A stretch of DNA of 64,000 bases from Blastocatellia bacterium (GTDB lineage: Bacteria; Acidobacteriota; Blastocatellia; HR10; J050), in assembly GCA_025054955.1 (NCBI GenBank), contig JANWZE010000068.1, positions 1 through 64,000 on the forward strand. Reading direction: 5' to 3'. The translations under genes and the position numbers were made by a program. The notes beneath the pieces were generated by a model that was not told where the DNA came from, did no database searches, and saw only the letters and a program-made list of their open reading frames with translations. Positions 26,081 through 34,605 of this stretch are shown here, piece after piece; position 1 is the stretch's first letter; each line of letters begins with the position of its first letter.

Positions 26081-26488
26081 CTACTTCTTCGCCTTCCGTG
26101 GCACTGAGTTGATGACAATGGAATTCGCCCAATTGCGCCCATTCTTCATCTGGTAATACACCGTCAGACGGGCGCCAGGCAACAAAGCCGACGGCTTGAC
26201 GGCATGCCCTCTTCCAGTAATCTTTGTGTCAGCGTCCCACACAAAGGTCAGCGACTTTGTACCTTCAGCGACCGTCAGAGTCTTGGTCTTAACGTCAATA
26301 CTGGTCAGCCAACCCGCGACCATCTGAGAGGCTGATTTGACCTCCGTGGCCGATTGAGTCTTCGTTGTGGCCACGCGAGTCTTGACGGGAATTGGTTCTT
26401 GCGGAACCAACTTCGATTGCGCCAAGCCTGCTGTAGACATGCTCACAGCAGCAACGAACACGGTGGTAGTTGCTAGGAACTTGCTCAT
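26081..26488 (-). CDS. Small secreted protein, paralogue of 21822..22220
   Basis: About 135 residues from ATG 26488, with AAGGAGG nine bases upstream. A signal peptide (FLATTTVFVAAVSMSTAGLA) and a 45-residue low-complexity linker lead to a domain shared with 21822..22220: VAGWLTSIDVKTKTLTVAEG, LTFVWDADTKITGRGHAVKPSALLPG and NGRNWANSIVI. The tail is basic (VPRKAKK, against KKSKP in the paralogue). The function is unknown. The fold looks like the small beta-barrels annotated DUF5666. A full sigma-54 promoter match lies upstream. The two paralogues flank the NtrC-kinase pair. Confidence 0.75.
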   Translation of the reverse strand: MSKFLATTTVFVAAVSMSTAGLAQSKLVPQEPIPVKTRVATTKTQSATEVKSASQMVAGWLTSIDVKTKTLTVAEGTKSLTFVWDADTKITGRGHAVKPSALLPGARLTVYYQMKNGRNWANSIVINSVPRKAKK

Positions 26489-26539
26489 GCGCTGTATGCC
26501 TCCTTCCCAACCATTTGTATGTCCGAAATGCACCCCTTA

Positions 26540-26555
26540 TGCAACTCTTGTGCCA
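26540..26555 (-). promoter_or_regulatory. Sigma-54 (-24/-12) promoter for the small secreted protein at 26081..26488
   Basis: The minus strand reads TGGCACAAGAGTTGCA, a perfect match to TGGYRYRN4TTGCA. A partial second box (TGGCACGAAGTTGGCA) overlaps immediately upstream at 26551-26566. The predicted start lies about 40 bases before ATG 26488. Confidence 0.78.
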
Positions 26556-26644
26556 ACTTCGTGCCAGTTGACTAGCCCCCGACAATTTTGAGCAGCAACG
26601 AATGTTAGCAAAAAACTGACTTCCATCATGTCTATCCTTTGGGC

Positions 26645-26683
26645 GTGGCAAAATTGCGCCTGTCAGCAAAGTTGCCACAGGCG
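26645..26683. repeat. Interleaved inverted repeats in the spacer before waaA
   Basis: GTGGCAA (26645-26651) pairs with TTGCCAC (26672-26678), and CGCCTGT (26657-26663) pairs with ACAGGCG (26677-26683). The two stems exclude each other. They lie 90-130 bases upstream of the sigma-54 box at 26540 and could be an enhancer site or repeat debris. The rest of the 26556-26878 spacer shows no gene. Confidence 0.4.
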
Positions 26684-26878
26684 GGATGGACAATCAGGCA
26701 ATCAGATAACGCCCAGAAGAACATGAATACAGAAGCTGCTGCCAAGCTAGATTCCACATGAGTCTTCCCCATCAAACACGTGGCTGCTGGCTTCCAGCCG
26801 GCCGTTCTCAGCTCGGCCCTTGGGACTATCGCACCGCCATCCTCTCTTTTCCATGAAGATGACTCACCACATAGTTCC

Positions 26879-26907
26879 TTGACCCTGCCAACCGTTTGTA
26901 CTATGTT
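26879..26907 (+). promoter_or_regulatory. Sigma-70-type promoter for waaA-lpxK
   Basis: TTGACC and TATGTT are 17 bases apart. The start site would be near 26914, which supports ATG 26936 as the waaA start and argues against ATG 26903 inside the -10 box. Confidence 0.6.
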
Positions 26908-26935
26908 GCCAACTCCAATTCGGCACAAACCGTCT

Positions 26936-28288
26936 ATGTATTACCTCTACACGATAGGATTATGCTTGAGCATAGCCACCCTGGTTCCCCTTTTCCTGGT
27001 CAGGGGAATTCGCGCGAACAAGTATCTGCACAGCTTTCGTCAACGGCTCGCCATGACGTTGCCCTGCCTTCCCCATGATAGGCCAATAATCTGGATTCAC
27101 GCCGTCTCTGTTGGAGAGGTCTTGGCCGCTCAGCCCCTTATCCAAGCCCTCTTAAGTCACCTGTCAAACTATCAAATTGTCCTCTCTACAACAACTGAAA
27201 CAGGACAACTGATCGCTTCTCGTCGTCTGCCCTTGTCCGGTATCCAGCGGTTCTATTTCCCCCTTGACGTGCCATACGTTATCAGACGGATACTCAACAC
27301 GGTCAAACCTACACTCGTGCTCATCATGGAAACTGAAATATGGCCCAACTTCCTCCGCCTGTGCTCGCACAAAAATATCCCCGTACTGCTCGTCAATGGC
27401 AGAATCTCAGAGCGCTCGTTCAGACGCTATAAACTCATTAAAAGTTTCTTCCGGTCTGTGTTGAATCACTTCCACTTGCTGTTGATGCAAAGTCAGCAAG
27501 ACGCCGCCCGCGCTCTTGCGCTTGGCGCACAAAGCCAAAAGGTCATCATCACAGGCAACCTCAAGTATGATGTGTTCCCACCAAGTGAACCGCCAGATTT
27601 GGCCTCCATCGCCAAACAGCTTCAACCTTCTGATCATGACATCATCATAGCCGGCAGCACGGTCACGGGCGAAGAACCTATCATCCTCGAAGCGTTCACT
27701 CAGCTCATCAGGAAACGAATATCCACCAACAGCCACCAGCATCCCAAAAAACTTCGGTTGATATTGGCGCCAAGACATCCTGAGCGATGGGCAGAGGTGG
27801 AGCACCTGCTGAAGGCATCCGGCCTGCACTACATCCGGCGCTCGGCGCTGCCCTGCCCGGAACTCTCGCCTGCCCATGTCATCCTACTCGATTCCATGGG
27901 GGAACTCGCCTTTCTCTATTCCCTAGCCCGGATTGCCTTCGTCGGCGGCTCTCTGGTCCCTGCCGGCGGACATAACATCTTAGAACCTGCCCTTTTCGGC
28001 AAACCCATTGTCGTTGGCCCCTACATGGCCAACTTCCAACAAATCACCGCGGCATTCCTGGAAGCCGGAGCGCTCATACAACTTCGTCACGATCCACAGC
28101 GCACCTTCGCTGAGCAACTGCTCGACACATTTGAATCATTGCTGGAGAATGAACCTCAATCCAAAGCCATGGGCCAGACAGCTAAGCAACTGATCGAGCA
28201 ACATCGCGGCGCCACCGCCAAAACACTGGCACACATCAAAAGCCTTCTCGAGCAACGCGCCTCTGAGCCTACCCTGCCATCATGCTAA
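26936..28288 (+). CDS. waaA: 3-deoxy-D-manno-octulosonic acid (Kdo) transferase
   Basis: About 450 residues from ATG 26936. An N-terminal membrane anchor (YYLYTIGLCLSIATLVPLFL) is followed by the GT-B fold of KdtA. Family landmarks are IWIHAVSVGEVLAAQPLI with the conserved Glu, VLSTTTETGQ, METEIWPNFLR, VIITGNLKYD and, in the C-terminal half, FVGGSLVPAGGHNILEPA. The enzyme adds Kdo to lipid IVA at the inner face of the inner membrane. It overlaps lpxK by 7 bases, the usual lipid A gene pairing. Whether one or more Kdo units are added cannot be read here. Confidence 0.95.
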   Translation: MYYLYTIGLCLSIATLVPLFLVRGIRANKYLHSFRQRLAMTLPCLPHDRPIIWIHAVSVGEVLAAQPLIQALLSHLSNYQIVLSTTTETGQLIASRRLPLSGIQRFYFPLDVPYVIRRILNTVKPTLVLIMETEIWPNFLRLCSHKNIPVLLVNGRISERSFRRYKLIKSFFRSVLNHFHLLLMQSQQDAARALALGAQSQKVIITGNLKYDVFPPSEPPDLASIAKQLQPSDHDIIIAGSTVTGEEPIILEAFTQLIRKRISTNSHQHPKKLRLILAPRHPERWAEVEHLLKASGLHYIRRSALPCPELSPAHVILLDSMGELAFLYSLARIAFVGGSLVPAGGHNILEPALFGKPIVVGPYMANFQQITAAFLEAGALIQLRHDPQRTFAEQLLDTFESLLENEPQSKAMGQTAKQLIEQHRGATAKTLAHIKSLLEQRASEPTLPSC

Positions 28289-29364
28289 ATCCGTTCACAC
28301 ACTCTCTCATTGAAAGGCTACCGACGCCTGCGCTAAAACTCCTTGCGAGGTTGTATTCGGCAGCCGTTCAAATTCGGTTGTCCCTTTACTACGCGCGCTA
28401 CATTCCGTCCCGCCGACTGAATAGCTTCACCATCAGCATCGGCAATCTGAGCGTCGGCGGTACAGGGAAAACTCCCCTCGTAGAACTTCTGGCCAGATAC
28501 CTCCATGAGCAGGGCTATGTTGTGTCCATTCTAACCCGGGGACATGGGCGCCGACGCGCCCGTACCCGACAGGTTGTTTCCAATGGAAAGACAATTGCCA
28601 GCGACGTTACGTTAACCGGCGACGAACCGTTAATGCTGGCTCGACACCTACCGGGGGTCATTGTAATCGCCGACCCGGATCGCTACAACGCCGGCTTATG
28701 GGCTGAAGCAACCTTTGCAACCGATGTGCACATCCTCGACGATGGTTTTCAGTACCTCAGACTCCAACGCGACGTCAACATTTTGTTGATTGATGCGCTT
28801 GATCCACTAACAACCGCTCAGCCGCTACCACTTGGACGACTCAGAGAACCATTGTCCGAAATGGCCAGAGCTGACATCATCATCGTCACCAATGCAGACC
28901 AACACTTCGATCAAACAGAACTGGAGATTCAAATACGATCGCTCGCAGGCGACAAGCCTCTATTCTATGCCTATCGGGATTTGGTCGGTCTTCTAGCCCC
29001 TCAAACCGGGCAGACCTATAAGATGCAGCGATTAACTGGAGCCCCCATCGCTGTAATATGTGGCATCGGGAACCCACACCAGTTCGTCTCCAACCTCGCT
29101 CATTTTGCCCCCAGCATCGTCTACCAACGACATTTTCCAGACCATCACTGGTTCACACGAAAAGAGCTTCAGCACATGTTTGCTGAAGCGACTGATCGGG
29201 GCGCGCAATTCATCATCACAACAGAAAAAGATTGGCTCCGGATTGAAAACCTCCCACTGCCTTGCACGCCACCCCTGTTGGTCGCTCTGTCAGAATTGAG
29301 AATAACAGAACAAGCTCGATTGTTTAGCTTGATCCTTCAGGCGATGCACGCAAAAACCGGATGA
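28282..29364 (+). CDS. lpxK: Tetraacyldisaccharide 4'-kinase
   Basis: 360 residues. A short N-terminal membrane-associated helix precedes the P-loop ISIGNLSVGGTGKTPLVELL (about residues 48-68). The LpxK-specific segments ILTRGHGRRR, TGDEPLMLARHL and HILDDGFQYLRLQRDVNILLID (DDGFQ motif) follow, then FPDHHWFTRKEL and ITTEKDWLR near the C-terminus. It phosphorylates the 4' position of the lipid A disaccharide with ATP before Kdo addition. Translation is coupled to waaA (7-base overlap). Length is typical. Confidence 0.95.
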   Translation: MLNPFTHSLIERLPTPALKLLARLYSAAVQIRLSLYYARYIPSRRLNSFTISIGNLSVGGTGKTPLVELLARYLHEQGYVVSILTRGHGRRRARTRQVVSNGKTIASDVTLTGDEPLMLARHLPGVIVIADPDRYNAGLWAEATFATDVHILDDGFQYLRLQRDVNILLIDALDPLTTAQPLPLGRLREPLSEMARADIIIVTNADQHFDQTELEIQIRSLAGDKPLFYAYRDLVGLLAPQTGQTYKMQRLTGAPIAVICGIGNPHQFVSNLAHFAPSIVYQRHFPDHHWFTRKELQHMFAEATDRGAQFIITTEKDWLRIENLPLPCTPPLLVALSELRITEQARLFSLILQAMHAKTG

Positions 29365-29398
29365 GCGATTGATACGAGCAATTGAACATCACGCTTAA

Positions 29399-30646
29399 TC
29401 ACGACTTCGGCTGTCGCAGCAGTTCAATTGCCTTTTTCAAGAGTAGGTCTTCACCAGAATCGGGAGAAGGCGCAGAGACTCCAGCACCCGGCGAATGAAT
29501 CCCTTCTTCCTGGATTTGCTCGATCGCACTCAGGTCAGGGCCAGACGAAATCTTAACCTCAACGCTCGGAGTGACGCCGCTAGTGGCTGATGTAGAGCCT
29601 AAAAACGGCCGCCCTGACGGACTCGCATACTTCTTCGTCGTGATCAACATCCCGCCACCATCCCTTAACCGAAATAATTCCTGCTCGCCACCGGCGCCGA
29701 ACGTGCGCTCGCCAATAACCTCACCAACCTTGTTCTCCAAGATCGCAGCGGCAATCGCTTCAGCCGCCCCGGCCGTTGTTCGGTCAATAATAGCCACCAA
29801 AGCCCCTTTGAAAATACGACGCTCCGGTTGAGCTTCAAAACTCTTGATTTCTTTGGCCTCCTTGCCCACAAGCTTGGCCAGCACCCCTTGACCGATAAAG
29901 AGATTCGCTACGGCAACAGCTTCTTCGATTTTCCCATCAGCAACGCCTCGCAAATCAAGAACGAGGCTTTTAATCCCCTGGTCAACCAACGACCGCAGTT
30001 GGTTCTTGATGGCAACGCTCTGCCCCTTTTGCAAGCTGGCGACTTGTAAATACCCTATTGCCGGCGAGAGCAGCTTGCCAGTTGGCTCAGGCGGGGAGAA
30101 CTCAGCAAGTTTCACCTTTAGCGTCTGAGACCGCCCGCCACGAAACACTCTCAATTCGACCTCTTTACCGGCTGGACCCTTGAGCAGCCCCAATGCGTCA
30201 TACAAACTCATGTCGCGAGTCGGCTGGTTATTTATGTATTCAAGAACATCCCCTGCCTTGACGCCAGCGTGATCTGCTGGCCCCTTTTTGACAACAGCTA
30301 CGACGTACACATAACCCGCCACCTTGGAGATCGTCATACCACAGCTCGCTTGCCGATCAGAATCAGCCGCCTGAAACTGGCTGACCTGCTCCGGCGTCAA
30401 ATAAGCACTGTACGGATCGAGTCCCTCAGCCAAACCACGCAACGCACCAATCCGCACCTTCTCAAGGTTCGGCTCGTCAACATAATCTTCTACAATGCGT
30501 GAAAGAACCTCGTGAAAGATATTCATCTGGGAATAGGGATCATTTCCAGCAATCACGCCGTAGCGAGGAAGAAGCCCCCCCAGTATCGCATAAAGCGCGA
30601 TAATTGACGAGAAAATCATAACGCCGATTCTCAGCTTGATGCCCAT
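29399..30646 (-). CDS. S41/C-terminal-processing-peptidase homologue lacking the Ser-Lys dyad
   Basis: About 415 residues from ATG 30646, preceded by GGAGG. A signal anchor (IGVMIFSSIIALYAILGG), the N-terminal helical segment with GLDPYSAYLTPEQ, a PDZ domain (about 95-175, KKGPADHAGVKAGDVLEYIN) and an S41 domain follow. Active family members have G-S-A-S-A-S-E with the nucleophile Ser and T-F-G-K-G with the general base Lys. Here these read RTTAGAAEAIAA and RTFGAGGEQ, so the Ser is Thr and the Lys is Ala. The protein is therefore probably not a protease by the usual mechanism and may act as a PDZ scaffold. It is convergent with lpxK. Confidence 0.85.
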   Translation of the reverse strand: MGIKLRIGVMIFSSIIALYAILGGLLPRYGVIAGNDPYSQMNIFHEVLSRIVEDYVDEPNLEKVRIGALRGLAEGLDPYSAYLTPEQVSQFQAADSDRQASCGMTISKVAGYVYVVAVVKKGPADHAGVKAGDVLEYINNQPTRDMSLYDALGLLKGPAGKEVELRVFRGGRSQTLKVKLAEFSPPEPTGKLLSPAIGYLQVASLQKGQSVAIKNQLRSLVDQGIKSLVLDLRGVADGKIEEAVAVANLFIGQGVLAKLVGKEAKEIKSFEAQPERRIFKGALVAIIDRTTAGAAEAIAAAILENKVGEVIGERTFGAGGEQELFRLRDGGGMLITTKKYASPSGRPFLGSTSATSGVTPSVEVKISSGPDLSAIEQIQEEGIHSPGAGVSAPSPDSGEDLLLKKAIELLRQPKS

Positions 30647-30806
30647 AGCAATCCTCCGTGAAGCGGTATCATACAACACCAATCAATCCATCCACAAGTA
30701 ATGCTCTCGGCAACTCTCGGCTGGTGAAACAACAAATTGAGTCGCGTAGAAGCCAAGCAGACTATCCAGCCATCGGCACCACTCAACAGACAAAACGTTA
30801 ACCCGC

Positions 30807-30836
30807 TTGACGGTCTGCTGAATCCGCTCATATACT
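30807..30836 (+). promoter_or_regulatory. Sigma-70-type promoter for ruvX, leaderless start likely
   Basis: TTGACG and TATACT are separated by 18 bases. The -10 box ends 9 bases before ATG 30846, so the mRNA should begin at or within a few bases of the start codon. No Shine-Dalgarno sequence is present (CAACCTTCC precedes ATG). Confidence 0.65.
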
Positions 30837-30845
30837 CAACCTTCC

Positions 30846-31262
30846 ATGAGAATCCTGGCTATAGACTATGGACTAAAGCGAATCGGCATCGCGACCACTG
30901 ATGAATTGCGCCTGACCATTCGAGCAGTGAAAACAATCCCATCTCATGGCGTCAACCAGGACGCCCATCGGCTCCTAGAAATAGCAAACCAGCTCAACAC
31001 CAAACAGCTTGTCATCGGATTACCCACCCACCATTCAGACCGTTCAGGAGTGTTCTTGCGCCGAGTCCTCAAACTTCGTGATAAACTACAGAAACTTTCC
31101 TCGCTCCCTGTGACCGTATGGAACGAAAGCTGGACAACAACAGCCGCCAATCAATGGATGATCGAACATCACATCCCTGCCAAGCGCCGACGCCAAATCA
31201 GAGACCAAATCGCCGCATGCCTTATCCTCGAAGACTTTCTTTCAAGTCAAAAACATGCTTAG
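30846..31262 (+). CDS. ruvX: RuvX/YqgF family nuclease (pre-16S rRNA processing)
   Basis: 138 residues. The RNase H-like fold begins MRILAIDYGLKRIGIATTDE, with catalytic Asp in IDYG. LVIGLPTHHSD (normally GLP-x-x-x-DG) and TVWNESWTTTAA (Glu) follow, and RDQIAACLILEDFL has the last acidic residue. Length is normal. YqgF processes the 5' end of 16S rRNA and is usually essential. It overlaps mltG by 8 bases, a neighbourhood seen in many bacteria. A promoter directly upstream suggests a leaderless mRNA. Confidence 0.9.
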   Translation: MRILAIDYGLKRIGIATTDELRLTIRAVKTIPSHGVNQDAHRLLEIANQLNTKQLVIGLPTHHSDRSGVFLRRVLKLRDKLQKLSSLPVTVWNESWTTTAANQWMIEHHIPAKRRRQIRDQIAACLILEDFLSSQKHA

Positions 31263-32325
31263 ACCCGTTATCAGAGTGCTCCAAAGATGGTGGCTCGCTC
31301 TCGCAATTGGCGCAGCCGGGACGTTCTTGTCAACTTTCTTAATCATTCACCACTACACGAATCAGCCAAGAATACACCCCTACGCCACCCACGTGATTAC
31401 TATCAATCAAGGCGCTTCTGCCGGGGCTATTTATCATCAACTCCAGAGTTACTCTGTGCTTCCTGATTCATGGCTGATGAGAACTTGGTTTAAACTCAAA
31501 ACTTCACAAAACACTTTAAAGGCCGGCGACTACCAATTCCCATCACCAATCACCCCTCGACAAGTCTACGAAAAGCTCGTGCAGGGCGACGTCGTGAAGC
31601 GGTTTGTGACAATTCCCGAAGGGCTTAATCGGTTTGAAATTGTCGCAATCATAGAAAAACTCGGATTGGCCTCATCTGAGAGCTTACTTGAACTGACCAG
31701 TGATCCAAAGCTACTCAACTTGATAAAAGATCTCGACCCAGCCGCAACAGACCTTGAAGGCTATCTCTACCCCGACACCTACCAATACACTGCTAATTCA
31801 ACGCCTGAGCAACTCCTGACGATGATGGTCAAACGGTTTCGCCAGGTTTTTTCGCCTGCTTTCATCGAACGCGCGAACCAACTAAAAATGTCTGTAAGAG
31901 AAGTAGTCACCTTAGCCTCGATGATTGAACGAGAGGCTAAACTAGACGAGGAGCGAGCTATTATTTCGTCCGTCTATCATAACCGCTTGCAAAAAGGAAT
32001 TAAGCTGGATTGTGATCCAACAGTCATATATGCCGCCATTCTCGCCCAGAAATGGACAGGCGTCATCCGACGCTCAGACCTGCAACGACGGTCTCCATAT
32101 AACACCTACCTCACTCCTGGCCTGCCCCCCGGCCCTATCGCTTCGCCTGGCAAAAAATCTATCGAAGCGGCCCTCTTTCCTGCCGATACTCCCTATCTTT
32201 ATTTTGTCGTGAACGCCGAAGCCAACAACGGCTCGCACCTTTTCACTGACAACTTTGTGAACCATCAAGCTAATGTTGCTCTCTATCGCACGAGCCAACA
32301 GAAAAAAGTAAATCACCAACGATGA
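31255..32325 (+). CDS. mltG: Endolytic murein transglycosylase
   Basis: 356 residues. One N-terminal transmembrane helix (WWLALAIGAAGTFLSTFLII), a LysM-like segment (VITINQGASAGAIYHQL) and the YceG domain follow. The catalytic Glu is in VVTLASMIEREAKLDEER. The lower family motifs LDCDPTVIYA, SPYNTYLTPGLPPGPIASPG and YLYFVVNAEANNGSHLFTDN are intact. It cleaves nascent glycan strands in the periplasm and sets their length. It is coupled to ruvX upstream and lies 16 bases before the GAF protein gene. Confidence 0.95.
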   Translation: MLRPVIRVLQRWWLALAIGAAGTFLSTFLIIHHYTNQPRIHPYATHVITINQGASAGAIYHQLQSYSVLPDSWLMRTWFKLKTSQNTLKAGDYQFPSPITPRQVYEKLVQGDVVKRFVTIPEGLNRFEIVAIIEKLGLASSESLLELTSDPKLLNLIKDLDPAATDLEGYLYPDTYQYTANSTPEQLLTMMVKRFRQVFSPAFIERANQLKMSVREVVTLASMIEREAKLDEERAIISSVYHNRLQKGIKLDCDPTVIYAAILAQKWTGVIRRSDLQRRSPYNTYLTPGLPPGPIASPGKKSIEAALFPADTPYLYFVVNAEANNGSHLFTDNFVNHQANVALYRTSQQKKVNHQR

Positions 32326-32341
32326 ACCGAAGTAGCAACCT

Positions 32342-32824
32342 ATGGCAGACGAAATCCTACTACGCAAAATGGAATATATCGCCGAGCAAAGCCGCTCATG
32401 GGACGAGCTCTTGAGAAAAACGGTCGAATTGCTCTACCTAAACAACGAGCGTTATCACTGGGTCGGCATCTACTTGCTTGAAGATGACACGCTCGTCTTG
32501 CACAACTACATGGGCAAGCCCACTGAGCATACTCGCATACCCGTCGGCAAAGGCGTTTGTGGCACTGCTGTTCAACAACGTGAGAATCAGCTTATCGGCG
32601 ATGTTACAAAGCTAGAGAACTACTTAGCGTGTAGTCCAGAAACAAAGTCAGAGATCGTCGTTCTCATTAAAGACGATGAGAGGATTCTCGGCCAAATTGA
32701 CATTGACAGCGACCAACGCGACGCTTTCGGTCCCGATGACGAGAGCTTCCTTAATCAAATAGCCGGGATTATCGCCGCCAAATCCAGGCAACTTCTGCCG
32801 TCCAGAAGTAAAAATCACGCTTAG
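32342..32824 (+). CDS. GAF-domain protein, free methionine-(R)-sulfoxide reductase-like
   Basis: 160 residues covering a single GAF domain. The pattern VGIYLLEDDTLVLHNYMGKP, IPVGKGVCGTAV and LACSPETKSEIVVLIKD, then ILGQIDIDSDQRDAFGPDD, is that of YebR/fRMsr enzymes. The cysteines in GKGVCGT and in LAC are at the positions used for catalysis and disulfide recycling with thioredoxin. Substitution of HIACD by YLACS is mild. It may reduce free methionine-R-sulfoxide, or be a non-enzymatic GAF sensor. It is the third gene of the ruvX-mltG cluster. Confidence 0.75.
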   Translation: MADEILLRKMEYIAEQSRSWDELLRKTVELLYLNNERYHWVGIYLLEDDTLVLHNYMGKPTEHTRIPVGKGVCGTAVQQRENQLIGDVTKLENYLACSPETKSEIVVLIKDDERILGQIDIDSDQRDAFGPDDESFLNQIAGIIAAKSRQLLPSRSKNHA

Positions 32825-32828
32825 CCTT

Positions 32829-32950
32829 TACCTAAATCGTTGTCCGCATGCTTAGGCTCTACCTGAACTGTCGTCCAGCCGACAAACCTTCACAGAGAAT
32901 ATCAAGCTCATTCAATACATAAATTGTCGTCTGGCCGACTAACGCTCATA
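32829..32950. repeat. Three imperfect direct repeats after the GAF gene
   Basis: Segments ACCTAAATCGTTGTCCGCA, ACCTGAACTGTCGTCCAGCC followed by GACAAAC, and ATAAATTGTCGTCTGGCC followed by GACTAAC share the core [AT]-x-T-[TC]-G-T-C-C/T-[AG]-G-C-C-G-A-C. The 185-base spacer to serA (convergent) holds nothing else recognisable. Confidence 0.45.
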
Positions 32951-33009
32951 ATCCGCTTGAACACACCACGTCTTGGGCTTCCCAAACCACCGACACCACA
33001 TGCCCAGAC

Positions 33010-34593
33010 TTAATCCAAATTGATGAATCGTACCTTTGTGATACCCGATGATTGACGGATTTCCGTTAACACCGACTCACTCACCTCAGAATCCACAGTT
33101 AAAACCCCAATGGCCAACGGAGCATCAGCCTGACGACCTAATGCAAAGTTCGCAATGTTGATATTAGCAGCCCCAAGGATTGTACCAATCCGCCCAATCA
33201 CGCCTGGCACATCTTGATTCTGCATCAACAACATGAATCGCGAGAGCGGCACTTCTAAGTCAATCCCATCAATCGTCACCAACCGCAGATGATTTTGCTT
33301 GAACACGGCTCCCTCAACCCAATCAACGCCCCCTTGCCCATCGCGCAGTTGAACACTAATCACGTTGGACAAGCTCCTGGTCCGGCCACTTTTGGTCTCT
33401 GTCACAATTAACCGGCGCTCCTCCGCAACCCGACGCGCATTGATCATGTTAACTTCATCGCCCAAGGCCGGCTTCAACACGCCACTCAAAACCGCATTCG
33501 AAATAGGATATGTGTTTAACTCATTAATCTTGCCGTAATACCGAATCCCAACTTCGTGCAATCGCCGGTCCGACATTTGAGCAATGAACTTGCCAAGTTT
33601 TTCACCGAGCTGACAAAATACACGAAGCTTTTCCGCCTCCTCTGGCTGGATAGTCGGAAAATTGACGGCATTTCTGATTTGACCAGTCAGCAGGTAATCC
33701 CGAACCTGCTCAGCTATGTCAATGCAAACTTGTTCCTGCGCTTCCTGTGTCGAAGCTGCAATGTGAGGGGTTGCAATCACACGTGGATGCTCAACAAGCT
33801 CGCGCATCGGTGACGGCTCCCCAACAAAAACGTCTAGCCCAGCACCATAAACCTTCCCCGTTTTAATCCCTTCCAGCAGAGCCTCTTCATCCACCAACTC
33901 ACCACGTGAACAGTTGATAATCAAAACGCCGTCCTTCATTCGTTGCAAACTTTGACGATTGATGATGGCGCGCGTCTGCTCGTTCAGGGTAGCATGGAGA
34001 GAGATAATGTCAGAGCACTGAAACAATTCGTCCAGCGACACCAGTTGGACATCTAAGTCCTGTGCTAATCGCTCAGAGATAAACGGATCATAGGCCATAA
34101 TCTTCATGCCTAATGACCTGGCACGACGAGCGACTTCTTGTCCCACCTTCCCCAATCCAATCAAGCCTAATACTTTTGCCCTCAGCTCGCGTCCCGTGAA
34201 CCTTCCCTTTTCCCAGCGGCCTCCCTTCATTGACTGGTTAGCTTCCACCAACTGTCGAACCAACGCTAACATCAATCCAAGGGTATGCTCCGCGACACTG
34301 ACACTATTTCCTCCAGGCGTATTCATCACAAGGATCCCTCGCTGCGTAGCAGCAGCAACGTCTATGTTGTCCACCCCAGCGCCAGCACGACCAATCACCT
34401 TAAGCCTGTCAGCTAGCCGAATGACGGCTTCTGTGACTCTCGTCGCACTGCGAATAATCAAACCATCATAACAGGATATGCACTCCCTCAGTTCGTGCTC
34501 CGTTAACCCCAGCTTGACATCTACAACCAAGCCTGCCTTCAACAACACATCTATTCCTTGCTGAACAAATCGGTCCGTAATCAGTACCTTCAT
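33010..34593 (-). CDS. serA: D-3-phosphoglycerate dehydrogenase, long (ACT) form
   Basis: 527 residues, the length of the long form with an intervening (ASB) domain and C-terminal ACT domain. Substrate and catalytic parts are IIRSATRVTEAVI, IGRAGAGVDNIDVAAAT, NAD-binding VLGLIGLGKVGQEVARRA, Arg in IINCSRGELVDEEAL and the catalytic His in ATPHIAASTQEAQEQV. The ACT domain begins LMLLMQNQDVPGVIGRIGTI. It oxidises 3-phosphoglycerate in serine synthesis, and the ACT domain usually binds serine for feedback. It starts 12 bases after rlmD ends, so the two may be co-transcribed. Confidence 0.96.
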   Translation of the reverse strand: MKVLITDRFVQQGIDVLLKAGLVVDVKLGLTEHELRECISCYDGLIIRSATRVTEAVIRLADRLKVIGRAGAGVDNIDVAAATQRGILVMNTPGGNSVSVAEHTLGLMLALVRQLVEANQSMKGGRWEKGRFTGRELRAKVLGLIGLGKVGQEVARRARSLGMKIMAYDPFISERLAQDLDVQLVSLDELFQCSDIISLHATLNEQTRAIINRQSLQRMKDGVLIINCSRGELVDEEALLEGIKTGKVYGAGLDVFVGEPSPMRELVEHPRVIATPHIAASTQEAQEQVCIDIAEQVRDYLLTGQIRNAVNFPTIQPEEAEKLRVFCQLGEKLGKFIAQMSDRRLHEVGIRYYGKINELNTYPISNAVLSGVLKPALGDEVNMINARRVAEERRLIVTETKSGRTRSLSNVISVQLRDGQGGVDWVEGAVFKQNHLRLVTIDGIDLEVPLSRFMLLMQNQDVPGVIGRIGTILGAANINIANFALGRQADAPLAIGVLTVDSEVSESVLTEIRQSSGITKVRFINLD

Positions 34594-34605
34594 AAGTGAA
34601 TGGTT

